Assembly (NCBI GenBank): GCA_028287785.1
Contig: JAQBOZ010000003.1
Span: forward strand, 1-64,000
Length of the DNA: 64,000 bases
DNA from: Chlorobiota bacterium
Lineage (GTDB): Bacteria; Bacteroidota; Ignavibacteria; OLB7
Direction of reading: 5' to 3'
The notes beneath the pieces are model-generated. The model worked only from the letters and a program-made list of their open reading frames with translations, ran no database searches and was not told the DNA's origin. Positions 51,173-60,590 of this stretch are shown here, piece by piece. The stretch's first letter is position 1. Each line of letters starts with the position of its first letter. The translations under genes were made by a program, and so were the position numbers.

Positions 51173-54118
51173 TCAGTAGCCGAAGATATCGGTCAGGCTC
51201 AGATCCACCACCTTCCCATACTTCCTCAGCACATCCATGTTGACCTTGGACTTGGAGCCGAGCACGCAATAGGCGTAGGCGCGGTCCTTGTAGCGGGCGT
51301 CGTGGAACTGCTGGAGATCGTCCATGTTCAGCTTGTCCAGGCTGGCGTAGATATCACGACGCATGTCATGATCCATGCCCCGCTTCTGCGCGCTGAGATA
51401 ATCGAACAGGATGTTCGCCTTCGTCACCCGCTCCGTCTCGATCTTGTTCCTCAGCCCATCCTTCGCCAGCGCAAAGGAGCCGTCGCGGCGGGGCATGTCG
51501 GAGAGAAGCCCGTTCATCGCGGGAATCGCCTCGCTCAGCTTGTCCGCCTGCGTACCGACATAGCTCATCACGTAGAACGGATCGCTGTTTTTTGCCGGGA
51601 TGATATACGATGCGAATGTCGAGTAGGCGAGCGCCTTGGACTCGCGGATATTCTGGAAGACCACCGAGCCCATGCCGCCGCCGTAATACTCGTTGAAGAG
51701 CGATGCAACCGGCACACTGGTCGGGTCGAACATGCTCGACTTGTTCAGCCAGATCACCTCCGCCTGCACCATGTCGTAATCGGTGAAGTAGACGACGTTA
51801 TCCTTCATGTCGTTCCGCACGTACTGCGTTGCGGGAGGATACGCCTTCAGGATTTCGGGCATCCGGTGATAGGTGTTGAGCTCCGACACAAGCTGATCCG
51901 CGGGCGTCGGGCCGTAGTAGAGCACCTTGTGCTGATAGCTCGTCAGGTTCTTGATGTAGTTCACCAGATCATCTCCCTTCAGCGATTTCAACTCGCTCTC
52001 CGAAAGCCTGTCGGTGAAGGGGTTGTTCTTTCCGTAGATCGCGTAGTTCCAGAGGCCCTTCCAGAGAATCGTCTCCTTGTCCAGCTTCGCGTCGGCACGA
52101 TCCTTCAGCTCGCTGGCGACCATTGCATCCAGCGCCTGCTGGTCCGGTTTTACCGTGGCGAGCATCTCCTCGAAGAGCTTGAACGCCGGCTCGAAGCTCT
52201 CCTTCAGGCCGGTGAGGGAGACATAGACTTGGTCATCGCTGGCGGAGACGCCGAACTCGCAGCCGAGCTTGAAGAACTCCTTGGAAAGCTGCTCGGCGCT
52301 GTACTTGCTGGTGCCCAGATACTGGAGGTATTTGATCGCGTACGGGAGCTTCTGGTCGTTCCGCTTTCCCATGTCGAACACGTAGTACATCGAGAAGAGA
52401 TCGTTCTCCTGGTTCGGGAGATAGTAGACCTGCGCGCCGTTCTTCAGCGTGAGCGGGACGATATCCTTCTTGTAATCGATGAACGTCGGCGCGATCGGCG
52501 GGGCCGGCTTTTCGATGATCGATTTGACGAACGGGGAGCGATCGTCGCTGTTGAGCGCGATCGGGGTGATCGGCGGCTTCTCCACCTTTACAATCGACTT
52601 GTCCTCGCCGGTCCGCTTGTAGACGATCACATAATCGTTGCCGTAGTTCTTCTTCACGAAGTCCACGATATCCTTCTTCGTGAAGGTGGTGAACTGATCG
52701 ATCTTGTGCGTGAAGTTCGGCCATCTGTCGCCGCTGGTATAGGCGTCCATCATGGCGTAGGCGCGCCCGTCGTTCCCCTCGTACTGCTTGATCTGATCGA
52801 CCCGGAGATTACGCATCACCGCCTTCAACTGCGCCTCGTCGAACTCGCCCCGCTTCAGGCGATCGATCTGCGCCAGAAGAAGATCGCGCACCTGCTCCAG
52901 GGTCTGCCCATCCTTCGGAACGCCGGTCAGCCAATGCACGGAGTAATCGGTCATGATCTGCGGCGAGCTCGATGCGTCCTGCACAAGCTGCTTCTTCTTC
53001 AGGTTCAGATCGATCAGGCCGGCGGTCTTGTACGCCAGCAGCAGATCGGTCACCTCCAGCAGCCGCGCCTCGCGGGTTCCCGCGCCGGGAAGACGGAAGC
53101 CGATGCGGAGATTCGCGGCATCCGGCCCGTTCACCGTCACCACCTGCGGCTTCGATTTAGGCTCCTCGGGCTTGAAGACAAACGCCGGCAGCGCCTTCGG
53201 GTCCATCCTGCCGAAATACTTGTCGATCATCTCCACCGTTTTGTCGGGATCGAGATCGCCGGCAAGGATGATCCCCATGTTGTTCGGGACATAGTAGGTG
53301 TTGTAATAGTTGCGGATGGCCCTGAGCGATGGACGCTTCAGATGCTCCACCGTGCCGATCGTGGTCTGCGTGCCGTACGGATGCTTCTGAAAGAGTGCCG
53401 CCAGCCCCGACTCGAACACCTTCCGGTCGTCGTTGTCAAGCCCGATGTTCTTCTCCTCGTACACCGCCTCCAGCTCCGTGTGGAAGATGCGGAAGACCGG
53501 CGCGCGGAACCGCTCCGACTCCACCATCAGCCATTTCTCGAGCTGATTCTCCGGGATGTCGTTCTCGTACACCGTCTGCTCGACCGATGTGAACGCGTTG
53601 GTCCCCTTGGCGCCGATCGATCCCACCATCTTGTCGTACTCGTTGGCGATCGCGTATTTCGCGGCCTCGCCGGAGACCGAGTCGATGATATGATAGATCG
53701 CCTTGCGTCGCGTGGCGTCGGTCTCCCTGCCGTAATCCTCGTACAACTGCTCGATCCTGTCCAGCAGCGGCTTCTCCTTCGCCCAGTCCTTCGTGCCGAA
53801 CTTGTCGGTCCCCTTGAACAGCATGTGCTCCAGATAGTGGGCCAGCCCGGTGTGATCGGCCGGATCGTTCTTGCTTCCCGCCCGCGTGGCAATCAGCGTC
53901 TGAATCCGCGGCGTGGTCTTGTTGACCGAAAGCATGACCGTAAGGCCGTTGTTCAGGATGTACGTCCTGACGCCGATCGGGTCGCCTTCCACTACCGTGT
54001 ATGTGTACTTGCCGTCGGGCGATTTCCTTGTCTCCGTCTTGAACGCCGTCCCCTGGGCATGCAGCGCGCCGCAGGCGATGAGGAACATGACGAGGAGATA
54101 CGAGAGGTTTCGTTTCAT
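51173..54118 (-). CDS. Two-domain M16 family zinc metallopeptidase
   Basis: 981 residues with signal MKRNLSYLLVMFLIACGALH and a two-module M16 peptidase. The active-site inverted zinc motif is HYLEH (His94, Glu97, His98) in HTGLAHYLEHMLFKG, with the downstream Glu in FHTELEAVYEEKN. The second half (from about 500) is the non-catalytic M16C module (YYLPNQENDLFSMYYVFDMG..., KQLYLAY-like segments). Insulinase-type enzymes cut unfolded peptides inside a closed chamber. The gene stands alone, convergent with the ArsR cassette. Its 3' spacer has a clear hairpin. Confidence 0.95.
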   Translation of the reverse strand: MKRNLSYLLVMFLIACGALHAQGTAFKTETRKSPDGKYTYTVVEGDPIGVRTYILNNGLTVMLSVNKTTPRIQTLIATRAGSKNDPADHTGLAHYLEHMLFKGTDKFGTKDWAKEKPLLDRIEQLYEDYGRETDATRRKAIYHIIDSVSGEAAKYAIANEYDKMVGSIGAKGTNAFTSVEQTVYENDIPENQLEKWLMVESERFRAPVFRIFHTELEAVYEEKNIGLDNDDRKVFESGLAALFQKHPYGTQTTIGTVEHLKRPSLRAIRNYYNTYYVPNNMGIILAGDLDPDKTVEMIDKYFGRMDPKALPAFVFKPEEPKSKPQVVTVNGPDAANLRIGFRLPGAGTREARLLEVTDLLLAYKTAGLIDLNLKKKQLVQDASSSPQIMTDYSVHWLTGVPKDGQTLEQVRDLLLAQIDRLKRGEFDEAQLKAVMRNLRVDQIKQYEGNDGRAYAMMDAYTSGDRWPNFTHKIDQFTTFTKKDIVDFVKKNYGNDYVIVYKRTGEDKSIVKVEKPPITPIALNSDDRSPFVKSIIEKPAPPIAPTFIDYKKDIVPLTLKNGAQVYYLPNQENDLFSMYYVFDMGKRNDQKLPYAIKYLQYLGTSKYSAEQLSKEFFKLGCEFGVSASDDQVYVSLTGLKESFEPAFKLFEEMLATVKPDQQALDAMVASELKDRADAKLDKETILWKGLWNYAIYGKNNPFTDRLSESELKSLKGDDLVNYIKNLTSYQHKVLYYGPTPADQLVSELNTYHRMPEILKAYPPATQYVRNDMKDNVVYFTDYDMVQAEVIWLNKSSMFDPTSVPVASLFNEYYGGGMGSVVFQNIRESKALAYSTFASYIIPAKNSDPFYVMSYVGTQADKLSEAIPAMNGLLSDMPRRDGSFALAKDGLRNKIETERVTKANILFDYLSAQKRGMDHDMRRDIYASLDKLNMDDLQQFHDARYKDRAYAYCVLGSKSKVNMDVLRKYGKVVDLSLTDIFGY

Positions 54119-54461
54119 AACCTGTACGAACTCTATGAATGAATTGAAAAGAATGATCGCGAGAAGTGACCGCGCGGAGAATTCCGCCGATGGACTACGA
54201 TTCGAGGAAACCGCCTTTGCGCTCCCGCCGATGCCCGAAACTCACGGGAAGGCCCCGGCAGGACTCTGTGAGAGATGATCCGACGTGAAGAAGTACCCGA
54301 TTTCGCTGATTCAGAGCCCGTACGGAGGGAATCACATAAAGATGCGGTCCGGCAAGATAGATCTGCCATCCGGGAGAACAAGCGAACAATGCCGCGCGAA
54401 CGGTCTGTGAGACATCAAAAGGAGGGTTCGGTTCAAGCTGACTGATAGCCTTCCGCCGCGC
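54119..54461. other. Intergenic spacer without gene
   Basis: Contains the promoter region of the M16 gene on its left and ordinary sequence to 54461. Several short frames lack start signals or protein-like composition. No RNA gene was recognised. Confidence 0.5.
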
Positions 54462-55064
54462 TCAGATAAACGGGCCGACGTGAGCCAGGAGGATTTCCCC
54501 CGCCGCGTCCGGATCGCGGCCATAGGCGATAAGCCCGTCGCGGTGCCCCGCCATCGCGACAATGCCGCCGGATCGATGTTCCTCCGCCCGGACAAGCCGG
54601 CCGATCTCCCGCGCCATCTCCGGCGTTCCGTATGCCGCCGCCACGTCCGTCGTCGGGATCTTCCCCAGCAGGGCATTCCACGCTGCCGGATGGTGGACAT
54701 GGATTACGGCACCGGCATCGGGAGCCGAGCCGTACACCGCCATATGGCTCATCGTCTCCGACGATGCCCGTACCGGCCCAACGCAGACCACCCGATTCCC
54801 GACGATATCGGCCGATATCACGCGCGTGTAGCCGCGCTCATCCAGCTTCGCGAGCAACCCGGTCCCGCTCCCGCTGATCACGCACCCGCGCCCGCCATCC
54901 CGCACACTGATATTCCCGTAGCCGATCCCGTCCCGGTAGACGCCGATCAGCCCCAGCCCATACAGACGATCGCGCCACGCCATCAGCGTGGAGAGCAACG
55001 GATGGGACGGCGGGGCCGATTCGGTCCAGTCGCACTGAAACTTGATATAGCCCTCGTCGGTCAT
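54462..55064 (-). CDS. Class II aldolase/adducin-family enzyme, probably in methylthioribose salvage
   Basis: 200 residues. Class II aldolase features: YGNISVRDGGRGCVISGSGTG, the catalytic SSET (Glu103), zinc ligands His122 and His124 in VIHVHHPAAWN, and His174 in AMAGHRDG. The gene overlaps mtnA by four bases (ATGA), and mtnA makes 5-methylthioribulose-1-phosphate. The pair could be MtnB (dehydratase, methionine salvage) or the aldolase of the DHAP shunt that splits the same intermediate. No later methionine-salvage genes are nearby, which slightly favours the shunt. The identity is inferred from context; the metal site itself is seen. Confidence 0.8.
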   Translation of the reverse strand: MTDEGYIKFQCDWTESAPPSHPLLSTLMAWRDRLYGLGLIGVYRDGIGYGNISVRDGGRGCVISGSGTGLLAKLDERGYTRVISADIVGNRVVCVGPVRASSETMSHMAVYGSAPDAGAVIHVHHPAAWNALLGKIPTTDVAAAYGTPEMAREIGRLVRAEEHRSGGIVAMAGHRDGLIAYGRDPDAAGEILLAHVGPFI

Positions 55065-56161
55065 CGGCGGGCGATCTCCGGAAAGAGCCTTCGGATATCG
55101 GCCTCATCGGCGCGACAGAGGCCGCGGTCGGTGATCAGCCCCGTCACCAGCCGTGCCGGCGTCACATCGAAGCCGTAGTTCGCCACCGGGGTTCCCTCCG
55201 GCACAACCATGACGGCCTCCCCCGAGGCCCCCTCCATGAACCGCACTTCATCCCCGCCACGCTCCTCGATCTCTATCTCCGCCACCCCATCCCGGATGCT
55301 CCAGTCGAACGTGGAGGCGGGGAGGGCAACGTGGAAGGGGATGTTGTTGTCGCGGGCGGCAAGCGCCTTCAGGTAGGTGCCGATCTTGTTGCAGATATCG
55401 CCGGTCGCGGTTGCGCGGTCGCACCCCACAATCACCATATCGACCAGGCCGTGCTGCATCAGATGGCCGCCGGTGTTATCGGGGATCACGGTATGCGGAA
55501 CCCCGCGCCGCGCCAGTTCCCACGCGGTAAGCCGGGCTCCCTGATTGCGCGGCCGGGTTTCGTCCACCCAGACATGAAGATCGATTCCGCGATCGAACGC
55601 CGCGTAGATGGGGGCCGTGGCGGTGCCGTGCTCCACGCAGGCCAGCCATCCGGCGTTGCAGTGGGTGAGGAGATTGACCCGCGCACCCTCCTTCCGCCGC
55701 GCTATCTCCTCGATCAGCGGCAGCCCGTATTCGCCGATCCTCCGGCATCCCTCCACATCCTCCCGTTCCATCCGCCCGGCCATCGCCAGCGCCGCCGCGA
55801 TCTTCTCCCCGGCCGAGCCGCACGGCGCCATCGCGGCCAGCATCCGGTCGATGCTCCAGGCAAGGTTGACGGCCGTCGGGCGGGCGCGCTTCAGCCGGAG
55901 AGCGGCATCGGCGATGTGATGATCGAAACGTTCGTCGCGCGGGGCATCGAGCGTCGCCAGATAGAGGCCGTACCCGGCGGTTATGCCGATAAGAGGAGCG
56001 CCGCGCACGGTCATATCACGAATCGCATCGATCGCGTCATCGCCGGTGCGAAGCTCCCGCACGGAAAGCTCGAACGGCAGGCGCCGCTGATCGATCACCA
56101 TCACGCAGCGCGGATCATCCTCCGCTATCCATATCGCGCGAACAATGTTTTCCTGAGTCAC
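55061..56161 (-). CDS. mtnA: S-methyl-5-thioribose-1-phosphate isomerase
   Basis: MtnA converts 5-methylthioribose-1-phosphate to the ribulose isomer after MTA breakdown. 366 residues, family-typical: the N-terminal AIDAIRDMTVRGAPLIGITAGYG block, active-site Cys168 in LTHCNAGWLA and catalytic Asp248 in IVGCDRATATGDICNKIGTY. The RNQGARLTAWEL motif lies between them. The related eIF2B-like family lacks this exact pair. It starts at the ATG at 56161, the first gene of a two-gene operon with the aldolase. No MTA nucleosidase or kinase gene is in the window. Confidence 0.95.
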   Translation of the reverse strand: MTQENIVRAIWIAEDDPRCVMVIDQRRLPFELSVRELRTGDDAIDAIRDMTVRGAPLIGITAGYGLYLATLDAPRDERFDHHIADAALRLKRARPTAVNLAWSIDRMLAAMAPCGSAGEKIAAALAMAGRMEREDVEGCRRIGEYGLPLIEEIARRKEGARVNLLTHCNAGWLACVEHGTATAPIYAAFDRGIDLHVWVDETRPRNQGARLTAWELARRGVPHTVIPDNTGGHLMQHGLVDMVIVGCDRATATGDICNKIGTYLKALAARDNNIPFHVALPASTFDWSIRDGVAEIEIEERGGDEVRFMEGASGEAVMVVPEGTPVANYGFDVTPARLVTGLITDRGLCRADEADIRRLFPEIARR

Positions 56162-56226
56162 CAGATCACCACCCTCACTATGATTGAACCGGCAAGCTAC
56201 GAAAGTGCCCCCTACCCCCGGAACGC

Positions 56227-56267
56227 ACGGCGCCGCCGCATCCCTGACGGGACACGGCGGCGCGTGG
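56227..56267. terminator. GC-rich hairpin after the 56290 gene
   Basis: Stem CACGGCGCCGCCG paired with CGGCGGCGC-GTG, one bulge, 15-base loop. It lies directly after the stop of the minus-strand gene at 56290 and before mtnA. There is no T-run on either side, so it may be an attenuator-type or weak terminator. Confidence 0.5.
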
Positions 56268-56289
56268 TATCATTTATCGACCGGCGATA

Positions 56290-57021
56290 TTATTCGAGGC
56301 CCATTCCGCCCCGATCGCCGTTGGGAGCCATCTGCTGCATCTGGTCGATGATATCGGTGCCGTCCCACAGCATGAAGCGGGCCGCCATTTTACCACCCAT
56401 CTCCCCGTGGCCGCCGTGGCCCATGCCACCCATCATGCCGAATGCCTCGCGACCGCCCATGTGGCCGGCGCAACCCGCGTGATCGCCGAGCAGACCCTTG
56501 TTCTTTTCAGCCCATTTCTGGGTGATATCCTTTGCCTCCTGCTTCCAGGTCTCCATCGCCGGCTTGGCCTCCTGGCCGATCGACTCCAGCGTCGACTGGT
56601 ACTTCACGGCAAGCGGCTTCAGTTCCTCGAAGATCGCCTTCTGCTGATCGCCGAAGCTCTTCATGGCGTCGTGGTTGCTCTCCATCGTGGACTTATCCTG
56701 GTTCTGACGCGCCTCCTGCATCGCGGCGGCCTTTGCCATGAAATCCTTCCGGAGCGCGGCGGCCTTGGCGCGAAGCCCGTTCAGCGTTGCCAGATCCTGA
56801 GCCGACATCGCCCCATCCAGCTTCGACTTCCATGCGCGGACCTTCGGCAGAATGTTTGCCTGGCCCCACGAGCCAAGCTCGGCGCGCAATTCCTTCCGGG
56901 CCTCCTGCATCTTCGGGTCATCCTTATGATCCTTCTTCCCACCATGCTGAGCCGCTATCGCGGTTCCCAGAACAAGCGCTCCCAATGCCACCACAGCCGC
57001 TGCCTTGCCAATCTTATTCAT
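56290..57021 (-). CDS. Met/His-rich periplasmic helical protein
   Basis: 243 residues from the ATG at 57021, preceded by GAGGAGA. Signal peptide MNKIGKAAAVVALGALVLGT (cleavage after AIA). A long, mostly alpha-helical middle (KELRAELGSWGQANILPKVRAWKSK LDGAMSAQDLATLNGLRAKAAALRKDFMAKAAAMQEARQ...) resembles CpxP/Spy-type coiled helices with repeated Leu/Ala. The C-terminal 60 residues are loaded with Met, His and Gly (GCAGHMGGREAFGMMGGMGHGGHGEM), suggesting copper or other soft-metal binding. It is likely a periplasmic metal-binding or metal-stress protein. Function inferred only from composition. Confidence 0.72.
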   Translation of the reverse strand: MNKIGKAAAVVALGALVLGTAIAAQHGGKKDHKDDPKMQEARKELRAELGSWGQANILPKVRAWKSKLDGAMSAQDLATLNGLRAKAAALRKDFMAKAAAMQEARQNQDKSTMESNHDAMKSFGDQQKAIFEELKPLAVKYQSTLESIGQEAKPAMETWKQEAKDITQKWAEKNKGLLGDHAGCAGHMGGREAFGMMGGMGHGGHGEMGGKMAARFMLWDGTDIIDQMQQMAPNGDRGGMGLE

Positions 57022-57217
57022 CGGTTGTCTCCTCGTTACGAGATGTTTAGTGCTTCCGTTCATATCATGTTATCGCCGGAGGGTATATCCTGCCAGCCAA
57101 CTGTACTTAGAGTCATGAGGTGGGGAATGGTTCCCGGGCGATTTCGATTGACGCAGAGATTGGACGGACAAACCACCGCCCGAAGTGCCGTCCCCCGAAA
57201 CAAGCCCCGATAAACAG

Positions 57218-57250
57218 AAAAGGGAGACCGCCTCTGCCAGACAGTCTCCC
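57218..57250 (-). terminator. Factor-independent terminator of the 57291 gene
   Basis: On the minus strand: GGGAGAC, a 15-base loop, GTCTCCC, then TTTTCTGTTTA. It lies 41 bases after the stop of the lipoprotein gene at 57291. Confidence 0.85.
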
Positions 57251-57290
57251 CTTGAGTATCCTCTCCCATAGATGAGAGGATCCGGAAAAT

Positions 57291-58184
57291 TTACGGGTTC
57301 AGATCGCCGCTGGAAAGAATCCCGGTGAACACCTTCCCACCGATGTTGATCGTGGAATTCCCACCGCCGAGCGTGATGGTGAAATCCCGGTTGATCGTCT
57401 TGTCGCTGTAGAGCGAACCGCGAGAGAAGGTTGCCACCGCGCTGTAGGTTCCGGTAATCGTACCTCCCGTCCTGGCAGCCATGTTGCCGCGGCTGGAGCG
57501 CGGGCCGGTCACATTCGTCAGCGCAAGATTGATGGTATGATCCAGCGTCCGCACCGCGTTGCGCGTGGTTATCGTGTCCACCGCCGAACGGCTGTAGGTG
57601 CCGTTGATCGTGATCGTATCGGTGTTGGTGCCGGTCACCACCCAGCTCCCGTGAACGCTGTTGAGCTTCTGAGAGAACCCGACGGCGTGATGCTCGCCGG
57701 TCCCGCCGGTGATATCGAACCTGATGCTGCGCGCCGTATCGATCCCGTTCGTCCCGATCACTCTCCAGTACTTCTGCGGCTGGCCGCCGGCGTTCAGGAA
57801 CTGGAAGACGTAGGTACGTGTAATGGCCGCGTAGAACGTTCCGCCCACCGTGCCGCGAGTGCGGGCAAGGCTGAGCGTCCACTTCCCGGTGGATGGATCG
57901 TACGTGGTATCGATCGTTGTTGCCAGCGCCAGCTTGCCGTACTTGTCAACCAGCAGATCGGCTCCGCCGGACAGCCCCTGCGCCCCCGCCAGATCCGCCA
58001 CGTCGCTGGCCTGATCCAGCGCTCCACCGTTGTCCTGCCCCACCGTTCCGGCCACCGATCTGGCCGCATCCTCGGTGGCGATGCTCGACGTGTCGGTGTC
58101 GACGGGATTATCCTTCTGACATCCGGTCATCATCATGACCGACGCGGTGATAATCGTGAATATTCCGAATGTGATTTTATTCAT
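57291..58184 (-). CDS. Lipoprotein of unknown function
   Basis: 297 residues. Signal MNKITFGIFTIITASVMMMT then GC (Cys22). An Asp/Thr-rich linker is followed by a beta-rich domain. Thr- and Gly-rich strands are repeated (TTIDTTYDPSTGKWTLSLARTRGTVGGTFYAAITRTYVFQFLN, DTITINGTYSRSAVDTITTRN, GGTITGTYSAVATFSRG). The C-terminal FTITLGGGNSTINIGGKVFTG is typical of exported beta-sandwich lipoproteins. No family recognised, and it is not related to the lipoprotein pair at 29.5-31.5 kb. A terminator follows. Confidence 0.72.
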   Translation of the reverse strand: MNKITFGIFTIITASVMMMTGCQKDNPVDTDTSSIATEDAARSVAGTVGQDNGGALDQASDVADLAGAQGLSGGADLLVDKYGKLALATTIDTTYDPSTGKWTLSLARTRGTVGGTFYAAITRTYVFQFLNAGGQPQKYWRVIGTNGIDTARSIRFDITGGTGEHHAVGFSQKLNSVHGSWVVTGTNTDTITINGTYSRSAVDTITTRNAVRTLDHTINLALTNVTGPRSSRGNMAARTGGTITGTYSAVATFSRGSLYSDKTINRDFTITLGGGNSTINIGGKVFTGILSSGDLNP

Positions 58185-58395
58185 GGCCCTGTTTCCCTGC
58201 TGATTATCGATCGTTGTTTTTTCGATTCGCCGCTCTCCATTCCGCGGAGACAGGAGAAGCAGCGTACAGGCGGGTTAGAGCCGATGCCGATCATCAGGTT
58301 CCCAAAACCATGCAAATAAATTCCATCGGCATTCAGCCTGATGATTTATCGGATTTATTCATCATTGAAATATCGGTGCGATTTATCATCATCGA

Positions 58396-60477
58396 TTATT
58401 TTTCCTCGTCGATCGGCGTCCGCATCTCGACCGTGACGGTGCGGCAGTAGTAGCGTCCCTCGGGGACCGAGTTATCATACAGCAGCCGCGACGGCCCGAC
58501 CCCCTCCACGCTCGTGATCTTCGCGGAAGTGCGCTCGGCAAGCATCAGATCGCGCACGGCAATCGCCCTGTCGGTGGAGAGCTCCTTGTTGTGCTCCAGC
58601 TCCCCCAGCCTGTCGGTCGATCCCACGATGGTCGATGTTGACGATGGCTGCATCGACTGCGCGACGAAGGAGGAGATCATCCTCCGGTTCTGCGTGTTGA
58701 TCGTGGCCTTGTCGAAATCGAACACGATCAGGCTCAGGCGGCTTACCTCGAAGGGGCTCAGCGATTTCCGCGCCGGCTGCGCGTACTCCGCTATCCCGTT
58801 CTGCCCGTTGTTGTCGGTCACCGTCAACTGGCACTTCAGCAACTGCTCGCCGGTCAGCTCCGTTGCCATCCGCGCGGCGGTTTCAAGATCCAGCTCCCAC
58901 GGGATCATCGTCGGCGGCGCCCCTTTTCCCTCGGCATGCCAGACGCTCTTCGCTCCGGCGAAGACATCCAGCCCCCAGCCCGCGATGCCGGCGGGGCTGG
59001 CGCCGCTCATCGAAAAGGCGATCTGCCTCGGCGTGATCGAATGCTCGTTGAAACGCTCGAAGATGATCGGATGAAGCACCTTGTCGCTGACGGACTGTAT
59101 CTCCACGCGACGATTTTCCTCGGCCCCCTCGGCAACCTGAAGGCTGGAGGGATTGCTCGGCAGGGGGCTGGTGGTCACGATCATCCGCGACGGGTTGATC
59201 CCCCAGACATTCATCAGATAATCCTTCACCCCCTGCGCCCTGGCGCGGGCCAGGTTGTTGCCGCCGCCGGCCGTGGAGCCCTCGCTCCCGTCGGTGGAGC
59301 CGTTCAGCGTGATCTTTGCCGACGGATCGCGCGCCAGGCGGCTGCCGATCACATTGAGCATGTGATAATACGCGCCAAGCGAACGGTGGGGGAGCATCTG
59401 CTCGGTGAAGCCGGAGGTATCGGTCAGCCTGCTGTATCGGGCCGGAAGCTCCGCGCTTGCGCTGTCGAAGAAGATGTACGGAAGGATCGGGAAGGTCTCC
59501 GTCACCACCGTCTCCAGAATCTCCACCTTCTGCGCCGAAACCGCCGCGATCACCGCGGTAGGCTGCGGCGGCGTTTCGGCGATGGCGGGCGGCTGTTCCT
59601 TCGGCGGCGGCGGCGGCGGTATCACCGGCTCATCCTGCGTCTTGCCGAACGCGAAGCGAAGCGCGATCCCCCCCTGCGCCGAGGCGATCCGCCAGCGGTA
59701 GTTCGGCGTCACATCGTTCAGCGGAAAATAATAGCTCACCTCGGGCGACGCCGTGAGGCGGGAGCTGAGAGGGAAGGGATAGCCGACCGCGCCGGCCAGA
59801 TGAATCAACGATCCCACATCCTGAATCGGCCCGGCGGAGACATCGCGGATGGTCGTGTTGGTCTCGGGATAGAGCACGCCGGAAGGGGAGAGGATCTCCT
59901 CGGTCTGATGATGCGATGCCTGGGAGCTGGGGATGCCGAGCGAACCAGAGAGGCGGAGGTAGATCGGAAACGCCGCGATCGGGGTCATGCGGACGCCAAG
60001 CTCGGCAAGCACGTAGGGAAGATCGGCCGTATAGCGATGGACCCGTTCCAGCGTGACATACGTGCCGCTGTTGGGGTCGAGAATCGGCAGCCCGCCGGTC
60101 TGCACTTCGCCGAATGTCCCGCCGCGCTGCGCGTAGGTGGCGCCGGCAACCAGATCGAGCCAGGTTCCCGAGACGGGGATCTCCAGGAACATCCCCGCCA
60201 CCAGCCCACGCCCGTTGCCGTTGCTGAACGCCCCGCACTCACCGCCGCCGGTGAACACCGTCGCCTTCGTGTCGTGCATATTCACACCGTAGCCGCCGTA
60301 CATCCCCACTCTGAACCATGTGCTGATCAGCTCACCGGGGAGCGGCTCCGCCACGGCCGGCTCCGCGACGGGGATATCCGCGCGGGGAGTGTCGGGCAGC
60401 GATGTGGTATCCTGCGCCGGAAGGGGAAGGCGCGCCAGCAGCAGCAGGAGCGCCGTAAAGATGAACGTACGGGACAT
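58396..60477 (-). CDS. Outer-membrane protein with N-terminal barrel and two OmpA domains
   Basis: 693 residues from the ATG at 60477 (signal MSRTFIFTALLLLLARLPLPAQ). An N-terminal porin-like barrel (about 50-280) has alternating strands such as FRVGMYGGYGVNM and IALRFAFGKT. A Pro-rich linker (PPPPPPKEQPP, about 287-297) follows. The first OmpA-like domain is at about 333-463 (IFFDSASAELP ... LNGSTDGSEG ... ARAQGVKDYL). A second OmpA-like domain is at about 583-687 (VFDFDKATINTQNRRM ... IVGSTDRLGELEHNKELSTDRAIAVRDLM). Two peptidoglycan-binding domains in one protein are unusual. It likely ties the outer membrane to the cell wall. A giant T9SS cargo gene is adjacent. Confidence 0.85.
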   Translation of the reverse strand: MSRTFIFTALLLLLARLPLPAQDTTSLPDTPRADIPVAEPAVAEPLPGELISTWFRVGMYGGYGVNMHDTKATVFTGGGECGAFSNGNGRGLVAGMFLEIPVSGTWLDLVAGATYAQRGGTFGEVQTGGLPILDPNSGTYVTLERVHRYTADLPYVLAELGVRMTPIAAFPIYLRLSGSLGIPSSQASHHQTEEILSPSGVLYPETNTTIRDVSAGPIQDVGSLIHLAGAVGYPFPLSSRLTASPEVSYYFPLNDVTPNYRWRIASAQGGIALRFAFGKTQDEPVIPPPPPPKEQPPAIAETPPQPTAVIAAVSAQKVEILETVVTETFPILPYIFFDSASAELPARYSRLTDTSGFTEQMLPHRSLGAYYHMLNVIGSRLARDPSAKITLNGSTDGSEGSTAGGGNNLARARAQGVKDYLMNVWGINPSRMIVTTSPLPSNPSSLQVAEGAEENRRVEIQSVSDKVLHPIIFERFNEHSITPRQIAFSMSGASPAGIAGWGLDVFAGAKSVWHAEGKGAPPTMIPWELDLETAARMATELTGEQLLKCQLTVTDNNGQNGIAEYAQPARKSLSPFEVSRLSLIVFDFDKATINTQNRRMISSFVAQSMQPSSTSTIVGSTDRLGELEHNKELSTDRAIAVRDLMLAERTSAKITSVEGVGPSRLLYDNSVPEGRYYCRTVTVEMRTPIDEEK

Positions 60478-60590
60478 TGCGTGTCGATTGTTGATCGCGG
60501 CGGAGGCAATCCGCCGTGGCCGTCGTCTGAAAGAGGGATCGTCATGCGGAAGAGGCGTCCCGTGAACGGAGACGCCCCTGCGCGCGCGCA

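Noticed and set aside
51158-54142. A very long open frame on the plus strand opposite the M16 peptidase
   Set aside because: It is fully antisense to a clearly conserved peptidase; high GC keeps the complementary frame open. The sequence (Leu/Val/Arg/His-rich) has no domain.
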